In this document: piece after piece, positions 36,101 to 46,000 of the stretch
Layout of the letters: each line of letters starts with the position of its first letter
How positions within the stretch are numbered: the stretch's first letter is position 1
NCBI RefSeq assembly: GCF_030463565.1
Contig: NC_134652.1
Coordinates: 10,443,897 to 10,507,896, forward strand
DNA length: 64,000 nucleotides
Reading direction: 5' to 3'
From: Pelecanus crispus
Lineage: Eukaryota; Chordata; Aves; Pelecaniformes; Pelecanidae
The notes under the pieces: generated by a model
Seen by the model: only the letters and a program-made list of their open reading frames with translations
The model's database searches: none
Told to the model about the DNA's origin: nothing
Made by a program: the position numbers and the translations under genes

Positions 36101-39100
36101 TACAAATCCATTAAGTCTTTGTGGGAGTATTCTCAGTCAAAATCTCAGATTCAGTCCTTATTTAGTAAATTGAGTACACCTGTGATCTTGTCCATCAGTT
36201 GCCTTTTTAGTAGAATGCAAACAGCCAAACCCTGATGGTATATTATAGTATCTCCTAGAAGCCCCAGTTTTATACCCTTTTTTTCCCCTGTTATGCTCTT
36301 TACTAATAGAAAAAAACCCCAAACTGGTCTGTGTTCCAGGCTTGATAGTTTTAAGAACTGTGGCATAATTCTTCTGCCTTTTATTACTGAAAAAATTCTC
36401 TCATCTGTTTCTAGATAAAGAAGAAAAAGCTGCATAAGCTACATGTGCTTACCACAACTGAAGCCTAGTTTGTGGTAACTGTTGATAAAACTGTACTTGC
36501 CCCAGGAAAGCTTCCATGTTTCTGTAGCTGACTGGTCCCAAGACTAAATCTGGATGCCCACAGCTTTCCTTTCTACCCCAAGTAGAGAGGAAATGAGTTC
36601 ATCGTTTTGAGATGCTCCTGCATATGCTTCCTTGTTCACAGGCTTTCTGCTGTGATCAGGGGCTTTTTTCTTCTGATCAGTGAGTCTCCAGATTGCTGGA
36701 AAATGTTACAATTTTTTAAAAAACATTGATATTATTTTGCATGCGTGTTCAGGAATTTTAGAAGTATTTTTGCAGTCTCTGTTGTGAATATGGTTTTCCT
36801 TTTTGGTGGCATTGTCCAGCTGCTTAATTCCAGTTTTCGGGCTATCTGAAATCTGCTTTTCTCCATGTTGATTTTCAGGAGTAATATCAAGCACGTGTTT
36901 TCATTTTGGAGTCAGCTGTTTTATTATTTGTGAACAACTAGCTTAGCTGTTCATGTATGATTTATAAACACTGTATTGATTCAGCAGAGAGCATCATTCA
37001 CCTAAAAGCCGCAGGCGCTTAGAAAAGTACAGAAACCTCTCTCTCTCTTTCCCCTAGTTACCAGAGTTTAAAGACTGATGTTGGTACCTTCTGCCTAGAA
37101 CTGAAGCAAACAAAAATAGTGACCGTAATTGTGGTAAATCCACTATGAAAAACAGGTGGTTCAGTGAATGTTTTTTTGACAGGTTGAAAGATGATTTTTG
37201 TAAACCCACAGCATCCTCAGAATATGTGCTGTACCCCAGATTTTCACTTGGCCAAAGATTTGGTGACAATACTGTATGGTGCGCTTCCCTTTTCTGCTTG
37301 AGCTGCCTGTGTCAAGATGTGCACATTTCTATACAAACACAGCCACAGTGAGGGAAACTGTGCTGCCTGGCTTGAATGTTTCCATCACTTTTTATCTTCA
37401 AACAGTTATTTGAATATTGAATTCTGGGCAATTTTCTATCACTGCATCAGGAGTTGCGTCACTGTCCCAAAAATCTGTTGAAGAAACAAGTTCAAATTTG
37501 AGAAGAAAGTGTATCTTTTCTGCTTTATAAATTCATATAGTCTCGATCTGTAGTTAGGGTGAAAGCAGTCCCATTCATAATATTGAATAACTGGCCAGGT
37601 ATCACTGGTCTTGATGTATTTTATCTAGGCCTTATGACTGCCCCCTTGAAAAGAAACAGTACTTGAAATGAGAGTTTGGCTAAGATGTGTGAAGTCTGAA
37701 GGGTAAAACTAGAAAGAACAAGCCATAGGGGATCAGAGGCAGCAAAAATACAGTGGCAGAGGAGTAAGTTTTTTGTGTTGTATTGGTGTTGGATTTGACG
37801 GGGTTCTTTGTTCATTTGGTTTTCTCCTATGTATAGTTCTGGCTTTCTTGAGGAGTTCGTTTATTAGGAGTTGATTTCAAACTTTCTTCAGGTGCTGCCC
37901 AGGTCAAAAGTGAGATGACATGCTATAGGTTCATGCTCTGGATATTCTTAAGGGATAACATTTACATGAATTTAAAAAAAATATATTTATAATTTTTATA
38001 TGTGTGTTTTTTCAGTTAAAACATTTATAGAAATAAAACATAGATTGCTGCAGTATTGCAAGTGGACTCGATATATGAAAAGGAAAGATTTAAAAAAAAA
38101 AAAACCACCCAACCTCAAAGAGATGTGGTACTTCACTGCAATACTTGGTTTTACTCCAGTAAAATACAGGGATTGCTGTGTGTACTGATGAATAGCTGAC
38201 CTTGAATAAGCCAAATGAGTTTAAGTGGTGTTAGGGCTGATTGTAAATTAACTATTTAATCATGTTTCAGTCATCTTGTACCTTATGGATTCTGTTTGCA
38301 TGTACTGCTGACTTCAGCGACACTGTACATTACAGGCTGTCATGGTGATTGAAGGAGGCTGATTTAGCAGTGAAATATATTTTCCATTTTAAAAGGATGA
38401 AGGTTTGGAACAGCATTGGCTGAAGAAATAAGAAATGTAATGTGTATTTAAAGTGGATTTGTTATAAATAAACATGGTAGTAATTTGTTTTGTGGAAGGA
38501 GGCCATCTTTTCTAAAGTGCATGCATGGTTCTTTTGCAACAAACAGTTTTTTGTAACAGTCAGTCAAAAATTGAGGCTTCTGCCACTTGAATCTGCAGTG
38601 GAAGATTTCTAGAGAACTGGGGTCTTCAGGTCTGTGCACCTCTCTTATGTTGCTTAGCTCAGTAATGTCTTGTACTAGCGTGGAGGTGAGATTTTTCAAA
38701 AGGGCCTGTGAACGCAATGCACAAATAGTTTTTTATGAGATTGAAATTGCATCCTTAATGTGAATGTTACACACTTGATTTATAACAAAATTTGAAAGCA
38801 GATTAGCATTGGTTAATATAATAATCATTGTATTTGAAGTACTGTATTTAGATTTCATTAGAGCAAGAGGAGTAAATATGTGAATTATTACCTTAAGCTA
38901 TGTTAATCTTCCTAAAATGAAGTGTGAAGGAGAATTAGATGGCTACAGTTGTATCTTTTACCTAGTGAAGACTGAAGATTTGCAGCGTATTAAGTCATGG
39001 CAGATAGCCATAATTCCTGGTGCTGAATGAAACGTGTGTTGTGGGAGGGTTTTTTTGTTGTTCCTTAATGTGCCCAGTTTGATGGATTCAGTATGTTGCT

Positions 39101-41069
39101 ACTGGACGTTGTACTGAAGGTGGTGTTAAATGTGGCAGTGTCACAGGCAGCTTTCTGCTTCCCTGCTTAATAATTTTCAAGTATCTGACAGGTTAGTTAG
39201 TGTTCTATCACAGCCTATCTATCCCCCTCTCCCCACCTTTTTTTAATCAGTCTTTATATCAGCAGCAGGAAGAGAACTACAAAATAAAGCTCATGATTTT
39301 GAGTTCTGTCATCTTGTAGGGCTTTCAAATGGAGAATGTGCCTTTAAGATTTTATACAGGACACATGAAATTGATTTTCTATTTTTGGTTTGAAATAATA
39401 CTGACTTCACTTTAGCCAGGAATAGGATTGTACATTCCTTATACATCCCTCTCATTCTTTTCCTGATCCTAGCTTAAACAACATTGAAGGATAACTTAGC
39501 CAACTTGGAAACTTTTTCAAGTTAATTTTTCTTAGAGTGAAGAGATGAGAGGCATTTTCCTTCCTGTCATGAATGGAGATGTGATAAAACATGGTTTAGT
39601 GTTCAGAGCAACACTCAACTCATGCACTGACTTGCTGCAATTTTTTGGGTAGTTCACTTAATCTTTAAGCACCTCTGGGCATGAGCAGATATCAGGATGT
39701 CAGTGGCACTTTAAATTAACCAGGTGATTTTGCACTGAAGCAGGCTTTCACCATCTTTTATCACCACTCAGCTGCAAGAGTGCTGACCTCCAGCTGAGAG
39801 GAGGAAATGAATGACTTAAGGGGCAAGATCTATAAGAAGATGTGATTACGCCTGATGTGTTCTGACCTGTAATGTGTAGCTGTTAAAGGTGCTTATTCAG
39901 ATGAAGCAATTGAGATCCTATGGTAAAAGGTGCTCTGCAAATATAAATATTTATCGTTAATAATTTCAAGGCAGATGGTATTTAAAATAAAGTTCATATC
40001 AAAACACAAAAATAAAATTTAGTCTGAAGTTTCTCCATCATGAAATCTCCAATCTTTAGACTAATGAGCTATTTAATCGGATTCAGTATATGCTATATTT
40101 TTTTCACAGGGCTTGCAAGATCACTTGAACAAGTTTTCTGAGAACTTTGATCAAGTTCTGGCTTTCAAACCTACTGGGTGGACCTACTCTGATTCATGCC
40201 TTTCTCTGGTGGATATCAAACCTCAGACAAGAGGAAAGATCACCATATATGGTATGAGTGGTAAAGATTCAGCAATTTAGTTTTATGTGGATGGTTTTCA
40301 TATTTTTTATTCTGGAAACTCCTACTGTTCATTGTAACTAAGGCTTTTTCTGATAACTTGTTGAGAAAGTGAACAGATGGATCTCTCCAGGAGAGATCTG
40401 TGAACTGAGTAATCGAGAACACTGTGAATGCAGATTTTTACATACATTTTTCTCCTATCCTCCTCTTTCAAATAAAGACTTTTATCTGATATATGTAGAG
40501 ACTTCAGGGGTGAAATCTTGGCCTGGCTGATGCTGGTGGCAGTGCACTTCCAGAGCCAAGATTTCATCCTGTACTTCACTCATTTGAGAGACTGTGGGTC
40601 TTCCTCTCAGTTCTTATTGGTAGGTGGAAATGAATCTCTTAAAATTTTGACATTCATTTAACCAAATGCTTGGTGTCACTCAGTTTGTACTGATGAATGA
40701 CTTGATAACTTAATGCAAGGTAATCTTTTCAGAAGGAAAATCTGGGTTTTCGTTTTACTTTAGCTATAAAGTCCAGTTTATGAACTCCAATATGAATTTA
40801 AAAAAATGTTATCTAAAGTATTTCTTAGCTGGAAGGCTTGCAAAAGTATTTTGGCAAGAAGCTAAGTAGACTGACAGATCTTTGTGCTTTGTTTCATTTC
40901 AGGGATTCCTTACAGTGAACACAGTAGTTACCTGGAAATGAAGCGTTTTGTTCAATGGTTGAAGCCACAGAAAATCATCCCCACTGTAAACGTTGGTGAC
41001 TGGAGAGCCAGAAGCTTGATGGAGAAGCATTTTAGAGACTGGATGATTGAGGGCAGTAGGCATAAATAA
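23704..41069 (+). CDS. DCLRE1A: DCLRE1A / SNM1A, DNA cross-link repair 1A nuclease (complete)
   Basis: Nine coding exons splice in frame to 2991 nt, encoding 996 residues: 23704-24115, 25666-27237, 28432-28565, 29742-29860, 31508-31651, 32574-32719, 33758-33912, 40110-40251 and 40903-41069. SNM1A is a nuclear 5' exonuclease that digests DNA past interstrand cross-links. Visible domains: a UBZ4 ubiquitin-binding zinc finger (C106-x2-C109-x14-H124-x3-C128); a long disordered region in exon 2; a PIP box (Q557-M-D-I-G-V-F-F); and a metallo-beta-lactamase/beta-CASP nuclease from about residue 655. Nuclease residues include H685-F-H687-S-D689-H690, H746 (HCPGA), D768 (HTGDF), D792 (DTTY) and H948 (YSEHSSY). 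All metal-site residues are intact. The start was chosen for its strong GCCATGG context and for agreement of [15 protein letters not shown] with the human N-terminus. An in-frame ATG 15 nt upstream (23689) is weaker. Confidence 0.98.
24116..25665 (+). other. DCLRE1A intron 1
   Basis: AT-rich intron with a GTATGA donor and a TTTTCACAG acceptor. It contains the inverted repeat listed at 24247-24331. Nothing else was recognised. Confidence 0.85.
24247..24331. repeat. Two inverted repeats in DCLRE1A intron 1
   Basis: TACTGATAA (24247-24255) faces TTATCAGTA (24257-24265) across one base. Just after it, ATATGAGATTTT (24274-24285) faces AAAATCTCATAT (24320-24331) across 34 bases. Both are perfect arms in AT-rich sequence. 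They could be a small non-autonomous transposon remnant or chance. Confidence 0.55.
25666..27237 (+). CDS. DCLRE1A: DCLRE1A coding exon 2 (disordered region, PIP box)
   Basis: A single 1572-nt exon with acceptor TTTTCACAG and donor CCAG|GTGAGA. It opens with [20 protein letters not shown] and [11 protein letters not shown], nearly identical to human. It then encodes about 450 low-complexity, Ser/Glu/Lys-rich residues that align poorly except at a few islands: [12 protein letters not shown] (297-308), an acidic/lysine run ([16 protein letters not shown]), [14 protein letters not shown] (PIP box) and [11 protein letters not shown] at the end, leading into the nuclease. The 232-aa ORF antisense to it (26489-27187) is a shadow. 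Confidence 0.97.
27238..28431 (+). other. DCLRE1A intron 2
   Basis: AT-rich intron with no gene, RNA or repeat recognised. It ends at a TTTTTGCTGTAG acceptor. Confidence 0.85.
28432..28565 (+). CDS. DCLRE1A: DCLRE1A coding exon 3 (HxHxDH motif)
   Basis: The 134-nt exon encodes [20 protein letters not shown], then [15 protein letters not shown] with the metallo-beta-lactamase motif 2 (His685, His687, Asp689, His690). It ends in phase 0 at AAG|GTAAGG. Confidence 0.97.
28780..29215 (-). mobile_element. CR1 LINE, 3' part (old copy)
   Basis: On the plus strand the segment shows, in order, the reverse complements of CR1 3' landmarks: GGTCTCTAGAGGTCACATAG, TTCAAAGTTAGATCAGA, ACAACCTGTTGCAGTGCTTA, AATTTTTTCCTAGTATACAA, TTTGCAACTTGAGACTG and CTGGCTCCATCTTCTCT. 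It is strongly diverged and lies in DCLRE1A intron 3, opposite to the gene. It probably forms one element with the next fragment. Confidence 0.8.
29225..29500 (-). mobile_element. CR1 LINE, endonuclease-domain fragment
   Basis: On the minus strand one frame reads [20 protein letters not shown]. It resembles the CR1 ORF2 endonuclease segment around the GDFNHPDICW motif, followed by a decayed RLPE and a stop. It lies 5' of the 3'-end fragment in the same orientation, so the pair looks like one CR1 copy that has lost its reverse-transcriptase region. It is not functional. Confidence 0.7.
29742..29860 (+). CDS. DCLRE1A: DCLRE1A coding exon 4
   Basis: The 119-nt exon encodes [20 protein letters not shown] and [19 protein letters not shown]. 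It ends two bases into the His746 codon at CA|GTATGT. Confidence 0.96.
29861..31507 (+). other. DCLRE1A intron 4
   Basis: Intron with no recognised gene. The small ORFs at 30389-31219 on both strands lack exon signals. A GTTT-repeat polypyrimidine tract (about 31488-31505) lies directly at the acceptor of exon 5. Confidence 0.85.
31508..31651 (+). CDS. DCLRE1A: DCLRE1A coding exon 5
   Basis: The 144-nt exon completes His746 and encodes [20 protein letters not shown], then [13 protein letters not shown] (Asp768, motif 4) and VHTLYLDTT (Asp792, beta-CASP motif A). The donor is AC|GTAAGC. Confidence 0.97.
31652..32573 (+). other. DCLRE1A intron 5
   Basis: AT-rich intron with nothing recognised inside. 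The acceptor is CATGCTCCAG. Confidence 0.85.
32574..32719 (+). CDS. DCLRE1A: DCLRE1A coding exon 6
   Basis: The 146-nt exon encodes [40 protein letters not shown] and IGKEKVFL, part of the beta-CASP domain. The donor is TTAG|GTATGT. Confidence 0.97.
32720..33757 (+). other. DCLRE1A intron 6
   Basis: AT-rich intron with nothing recognised. The acceptor is CCTAAAG. Confidence 0.85.
33758..33912 (+). CDS. DCLRE1A: DCLRE1A coding exon 7
   Basis: The 155-nt exon encodes [38 protein letters not shown] and [12 protein letters not shown], matching the human beta-CASP domain. The donor is AAG|GTAAGT, in phase 0. Confidence 0.97.
33913..40109 (+). other. DCLRE1A intron 7
   Basis: At 6.2 kb this is the largest intron of the gene. 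Apart from the MIR/CORE-SINE-like relic near 39.6-40.0 kb I recognise no gene, RNA or recent transposon. The ORFs in it are short and inconsistent. Confidence 0.8.
39560..39975 (+). mobile_element. MIR / CORE-SINE-like relic (tentative)
   Basis: The segment TTTGGGTAGTTCACTTAATC, followed by TTTAAGCACCTCTGGGC, resembles the MIR tract GGGCAAGTCACTTAACCTCT. Downstream, GAGATCCTATGG and AAAGGTGCTCTGCAAATATA resemble the shared 3' tail of old SINE/LINE families. The decay is heavy and the boundaries are guesses. It could be two separate old insertions. Confidence 0.4.
40110..40251 (+). CDS. DCLRE1A: DCLRE1A coding exon 8
   Basis: The 142-nt exon encodes [20 protein letters not shown] and [20 protein letters not shown]. 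The acceptor is TTTTTTTCACAG and the donor is TATG|GTATGA. Confidence 0.96.
40252..40902 (+). other. DCLRE1A intron 8
   Basis: Short intron with nothing recognised. The acceptor is TTTCATTTCAG. Confidence 0.85.
40903..41069 (+). CDS. DCLRE1A: DCLRE1A coding exon 9 (C-terminus)
   Basis: The exon encodes [37 protein letters not shown] and a short tail ending in SRHK and TAA. His948 in YSEHSSY is the last conserved metal-site histidine of the beta-CASP nucleases. The protein ends close to where the human one does. Confidence 0.98.
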
Positions 41070-41715
41070 ATATAAGGAAGAGTGTTTTTTTCAAAGGAGG
41101 TAGGCGGGAGTGGGAATTGTGAGTTCCTGTGAGTTTTGTTTAACTCCTTTTTCCATGGAGCTTTCTTTGGGGAGAATTAAGCTGCTATTCTCCTGAGAAA
41201 GCTGAACTTGGAAAAAAAAAAAAGAAAAAAAAAAGAAAAAAGGCACCTTGCTTTCTCATGTACCCACTACTTATTTTTCCCATAACTTAATAACATTTTC
41301 TGCAAATGCATATTTCAGGTTATTTTTATCTTACTCCTTTTTCCCCCTTCTTAATTTTCCTCAGATCATGGAGATGCCCAGATGTATAATGCTGGGGAAG
41401 AAACTGCCTCCAGGTTACTCATTTCTGAAAAGAAGTTATTGTAGTAAATGAGATGATACTAAGCTTATGTCACATGCTGTCAATTTAGGCTTCAGAGAAG
41501 CTTGTTTCATGAGGCAGAATTGGCTTTTGTGATTTAAATCGTGTGAACAAAATTTACTTTGTGAGAGAGGATTGGCTCAGGTTTTTGCAGCATACATACT
41601 TTGGAGAATGATTTTTATAAAAGACATTGTTACCTATATTCTGCTCAAGATTTTCTGGGGTTTTATTTATTTTTTTTTTAAATAAAGAACCCACATGAAG
41701 CCTGCGTGTTCTTTC
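41070..41715 (+). other. DCLRE1A: DCLRE1A 3' UTR (inferred)
   Basis: Runs from the stop codon to just past the AATAAA at 41681. It includes an A-rich purine run at 41211-41243. The end point is inferred from the hexamer and from the GT-rich sequence (GCCTGCGTGTTCTTTC) that follows. Confidence 0.65.
41681..41686 (+). terminator. DCLRE1A: Polyadenylation signal AATAAA, DCLRE1A
   Basis: A canonical hexamer about 610 nt after the stop codon, followed within 30 nt by a GT/T-rich element. Another AATAAA at 41065-41070 overlaps the stop codon itself and is less likely to be used. Confidence 0.65.
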
Positions 41716-43000
41716 TGAGCAAAAAGCATTTATTTTCAGTACTGTAGTTGCTAATCTGAGAAACCGGTCTGTAATATCTTCAGTGAACGTTCTGTGTATG
41801 TTGCTTGTATAAGATTGCTCTTGCATCCTGGCAGTGCAAATTCTCAGCCCACGGTCAAAGCACAGAAGTGGTTCCTCTCCACGTAGTCTCTTATAATGCA
41901 TTTGGGTTTGCAGGGTTGTAGGTACAGGTTTGTTACTTGAATTCTGGAAAAACAAGAAAGGCAAATATTAGTACTGGCAGCAGAAGGGTAAGTTTCATTT
42001 TGCATTTTTTACCCTGAATCCTCCCAGATTATCAGTACTGCTTTTTCTGTATATGCTTGGTTTTTATGATACTGAAGTATGTGGTTGCATGCAGGCACAC
42101 TAGTATAATTATAAGCACTAAAATAAAAACCATTCCAAACTTCTAGGACTTACAAAAGTTGCATCATGCCTAAAGAATCACCCCCAGCCCCCCAGAATAG
42201 CTCATCTCAAAATTTCAGTGCCATTTTTTGTCAGGAAAACATTTCTTTAATGATCAGTGTAAGTATAAACAGATCGTCGTCTTTTGAGTGACGAGCTCTG
42301 TAATGTGAAGTCCCTTTGTTTTATTTCTGTCTTCTGAGAGAAATACCTGTGACAAACTCTGATGGAAAAAATTTTTCTATACTGATTCACAATTCTTTCA
42401 GTACATTTCACTGAAATATGGCATTGTTTTTATTTTACATATTGCATTATGATAGCTATCCTTATCGCAAGAACTGCTAACTGTCTTGGATTGGCATGCT
42501 GATTCCTAAGATTCCACTCCTTTTTGGACTAGGGGTGTGAAAAAGTATCTTTTACAGCCCTTGCAAATACCAAACCTGAATTAATGCTCTGTATAAGTCA
42601 AGTCAGAGCAAATTTGAGGATTCTGTTTGGCAGGCAAACGCTTCTAGCAGTTGAATCGTTAAGGAATTATGCGTGGTTTTTTGGCCTTCCAAGTCTTTTT
42701 CCTGACTAATTTTGCACCAAGTATGAGGGGCTGGAGTAAGCAGCCCAGAGTCAAAAATCTTAATCACAATTCTGACATCCTTTTGCTTCCATAGTTGCAT
42801 TTTCAAGAATGAATATTCCCACTGAGAATGAACATGTGTGTGGGCTCTCAGCACGCTGATGCTGTCACACTGCAGCCGGTAGGTGCGGGACACCTCTTGC
42901 CTCTCTGTGGCTCTTTACTATGTGCTATCAGTTTCTACCCTGTCACCTAGAATGAAGGGTTGGTGGTTTTGGGTTTTTTTTTTCCTTTTAAAAACAAACT
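41716..43000. other. Intergenic, nothing recognised
   Basis: AT-rich sequence downstream of the DCLRE1A poly(A) signal. The short minus-strand ORFs at 41554-41964 and 42603-42893 have no family resemblance. Confidence 0.75.
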
Positions 43001-46000
43001 TATTTCTGAAACTAACCACAAAAATGATGTATCTTGGAAGACACTGACATTGGCATCTGCTGGACTGACCCAGTTAATACTGTCCTGATTTGGAACAGAT
43101 GCCGATAGGCTCACTTCAGTCAGTGAAGCAGAATGGCTTTTGTGCAGGGTTCCTTTTTTGTCTCTGTGTGCTGGGGTCTGTTTCCAGTTGCCCGCTCTGC
43201 TGTAGGTATTCCTGCGTCAGCCGTCTGCTTGCTTTCATTCCTCCCTCTTTATGGTTTGTATTTACACTTCTACCAGCTGTGTTTTGTGGGTAGGCTTGAA
43301 TTCTGCAGCATTTCATCCACCTTTGTGTTAGGAGATCTCCATGTTACCCAGTTACCTGGCCTCCTTCATATGGAAAAAGGTCTTTTCAGAATCCAAACTC
43401 AGGAAGAAATTATTATTGTTGTTCTTGTTGTAAAGGAAGAAGGTCAGTAACAGGATTAGATTGCTTAGATTACCTAGGAGGACATATAACCGGATATGGA
43501 AAACCGTTTAATAAAACAAGATTTTTGTGGGAAGATTTATAGCAGGACCTTTTCTATTTCCTTGTCTAGGTTGTTCCAAGGGACGGCTCTCTGGTCACAG
43601 CAGGTTAAGTCCGTTGGGGAGCACAGACCTATGATAACCCTGATTTCGGCATTATTGTGCAGGTGTAATTAATGAGGACTTAGGAAGTGGCTCCACTTTT
43701 CATAACAAAGGAGTGAATGGGTTTTTTTAGTCTTTTGGCAGTGTTGGCACTATAGATACATGAGTGAAAGCATTCATTATTTTGGTTTAGAGCAGTGGCT
43801 CTACCTACAGTGAAAGTACCGCTTTTTTCAAGTCGATAGATAGGGATTTTTGGTCTCTGTTGCACTATAGAAAGAGTGGACCAGAGTTCCCTGGACAGTG
43901 GGGTGGATGAGTCAGTCTGTGTCCTGACCTTCACATCAAAGGAGTGTCACGTGCTGACATAAATAATATCAGATTTTACTGAAGCAAGATGGGCCTGTGA
44001 ACATCCCGGGGGCTCTTCCAGTTCGTCTAGTGCTGACAGGCTCAGGGCAGAAGGCAAAGCAAACGAAAGGGGCAGCTGTAACACTCGCTTGATCAGCGCC
44101 CAGAACAGTTTTCAAAGCCAACCACTCTGAAGAATCACTTTGTATTTCCCATCAGGACTCCTGCTCTGATTACATATCGCCCCAATAGGCAGATAAATGA
44201 GCTAAAAGCAACACTGTTTGAAAAGGGTAGAGGCAGGGGAAAGGGGAGAGGAGGAAAGCCGCTCGCTCGCTGTGCTGACTCAGGCAATGGGTTACAGGCT
44301 GGCTGCGATAAATGGAAGCAGCTACGTGCACCCGTGGCCTGCGGTCACCACCGAGGAGGCTTCTGGGAAGGCAAGGCTGAAGGCACTGCAAAATAAAACC
44401 GTATGGACAATTAAAGGGAGCTTCAAGGAGCCGGGTGTCTTTTTAAACCTTGACGTGAAATAACAATTGATAGTAACTTGGAGGGGAGAAAGGAACTGAG
44501 ATGTCATAGGGATGGTTAAAGCATTTCTCTTATCTGATCAAACTTGTCTACTCATATGTGCTTAGTAAAGGGTATTAAGATAAATAGCCATTTAAGTTTG
44601 TTTGTTTTTTAAGATAGCGTGACTTCAGATACATCCTCAAGCAATTTGGGATTGATTTTTACTGAAACTGTTTTGAATTTGAAGACTACTTTAGGCGGAT
44701 TACACTGGAGACTTGTTACCATGTCAGGCTAAAGACGCAGTTATCGCCTTGATGTGTTTTCTGTGTCTGTTGAATAATTTTTGGTGAGTTTTCTTTGGTA
44801 GGGGACAAAAAGGTGAGTTTTGAGAACAAGAGAATGCAGCCCAAACTTCCCCATCCTCCCTTAGCTACAGAAAACCAGCTGCTTCTCATTTCAGAATCAA
44901 AACAAGTAAGAGCATCTTTCAAGGTTGGGGTGCATGCTGTTTTATGTCTTTAGGATTTATAGTGAAATGATGCAATTTGAAATTGTATTTGGTATCTGCC
45001 ATTCAACTCGACTGTGTTTGCCAAACAATATTAGTATTTGTAAAACATACAGTATTAGTATCTAGGGGGAAATGTGTCAGGGATGAATGAAATCCACAGG
45101 AATCCTTGAAAGTTTGTCAGTACAAATATTAGAAAGGGGAGCTCTTGTACTTAAGTTTCACATGTTGCTTCAGATTATAAACGTGCATTTGGATTGCTGA
45201 ATTTAATGCTCTCCCCGGAAGTGCATAATAAAGCTAGAAGGAGCTTGCAGCCCTCAAACAGAAATGAAAGAACAAGAGGGGCCGTCGCTGTTCGCAGGTA
45301 AGGAAAGCAGCGCAGAAGAGCTAGCTGCCTTCCCACTGAACCTCACCCGGCTCTACCCGCTGTCTGCGGGCGTGCGTGCGTTTCAGTGGAGGAGCTGTAG
45401 CCTGCAAAGGCAGAGCCCTGCACCTCCTGGATGCCTTCTCCGTTTCCCCTTTCTATGCTGAGCCTTTACCCACTGTTGTACAATGGCACCTTGTTATCGA
45501 ATCTCCAGCAAATACTTTGGCAGGGAAGAGGCTTTTCCACTCTGTCACATCTGCTTGGTATCTCAGAGCAGATAGTGACTTGTTTGTGCCAGTTTCCAAT
45601 AAGTACTTACATAAACCAGTTTTTAAATCCTCTAAGCTTTCCCATTTGGCATTTGAATTTAACTTTATTCACCTTTCCCTCTGTACATTGTATTGGTTGT
45701 TAAGGGTGGAAGAGGAAAAAAATTCACCATCTCAGGGGGAAAAAGATACCAGCAGTGCACCCGAGGAAGAGGTGACACAAGGACACAAATGTGAACAAGG
45801 GTGACTTCAGAGCTGAGTTCAGCAAGATCAGGGCTGGCCATGGGGTTCTGCATGTACTGACTCCTGCTGCCTCCCACCCCCACCCCGGCTGCCCACCACC
45901 TTCCTCTGTGCAGAGAGATTGTGATTTCAGCGAACTCTTGTGAGAAGCAAAATTTTTTTTTACTGGTCAGTCATTTGTCAGCTCCTAGCAGAGACCTCCC

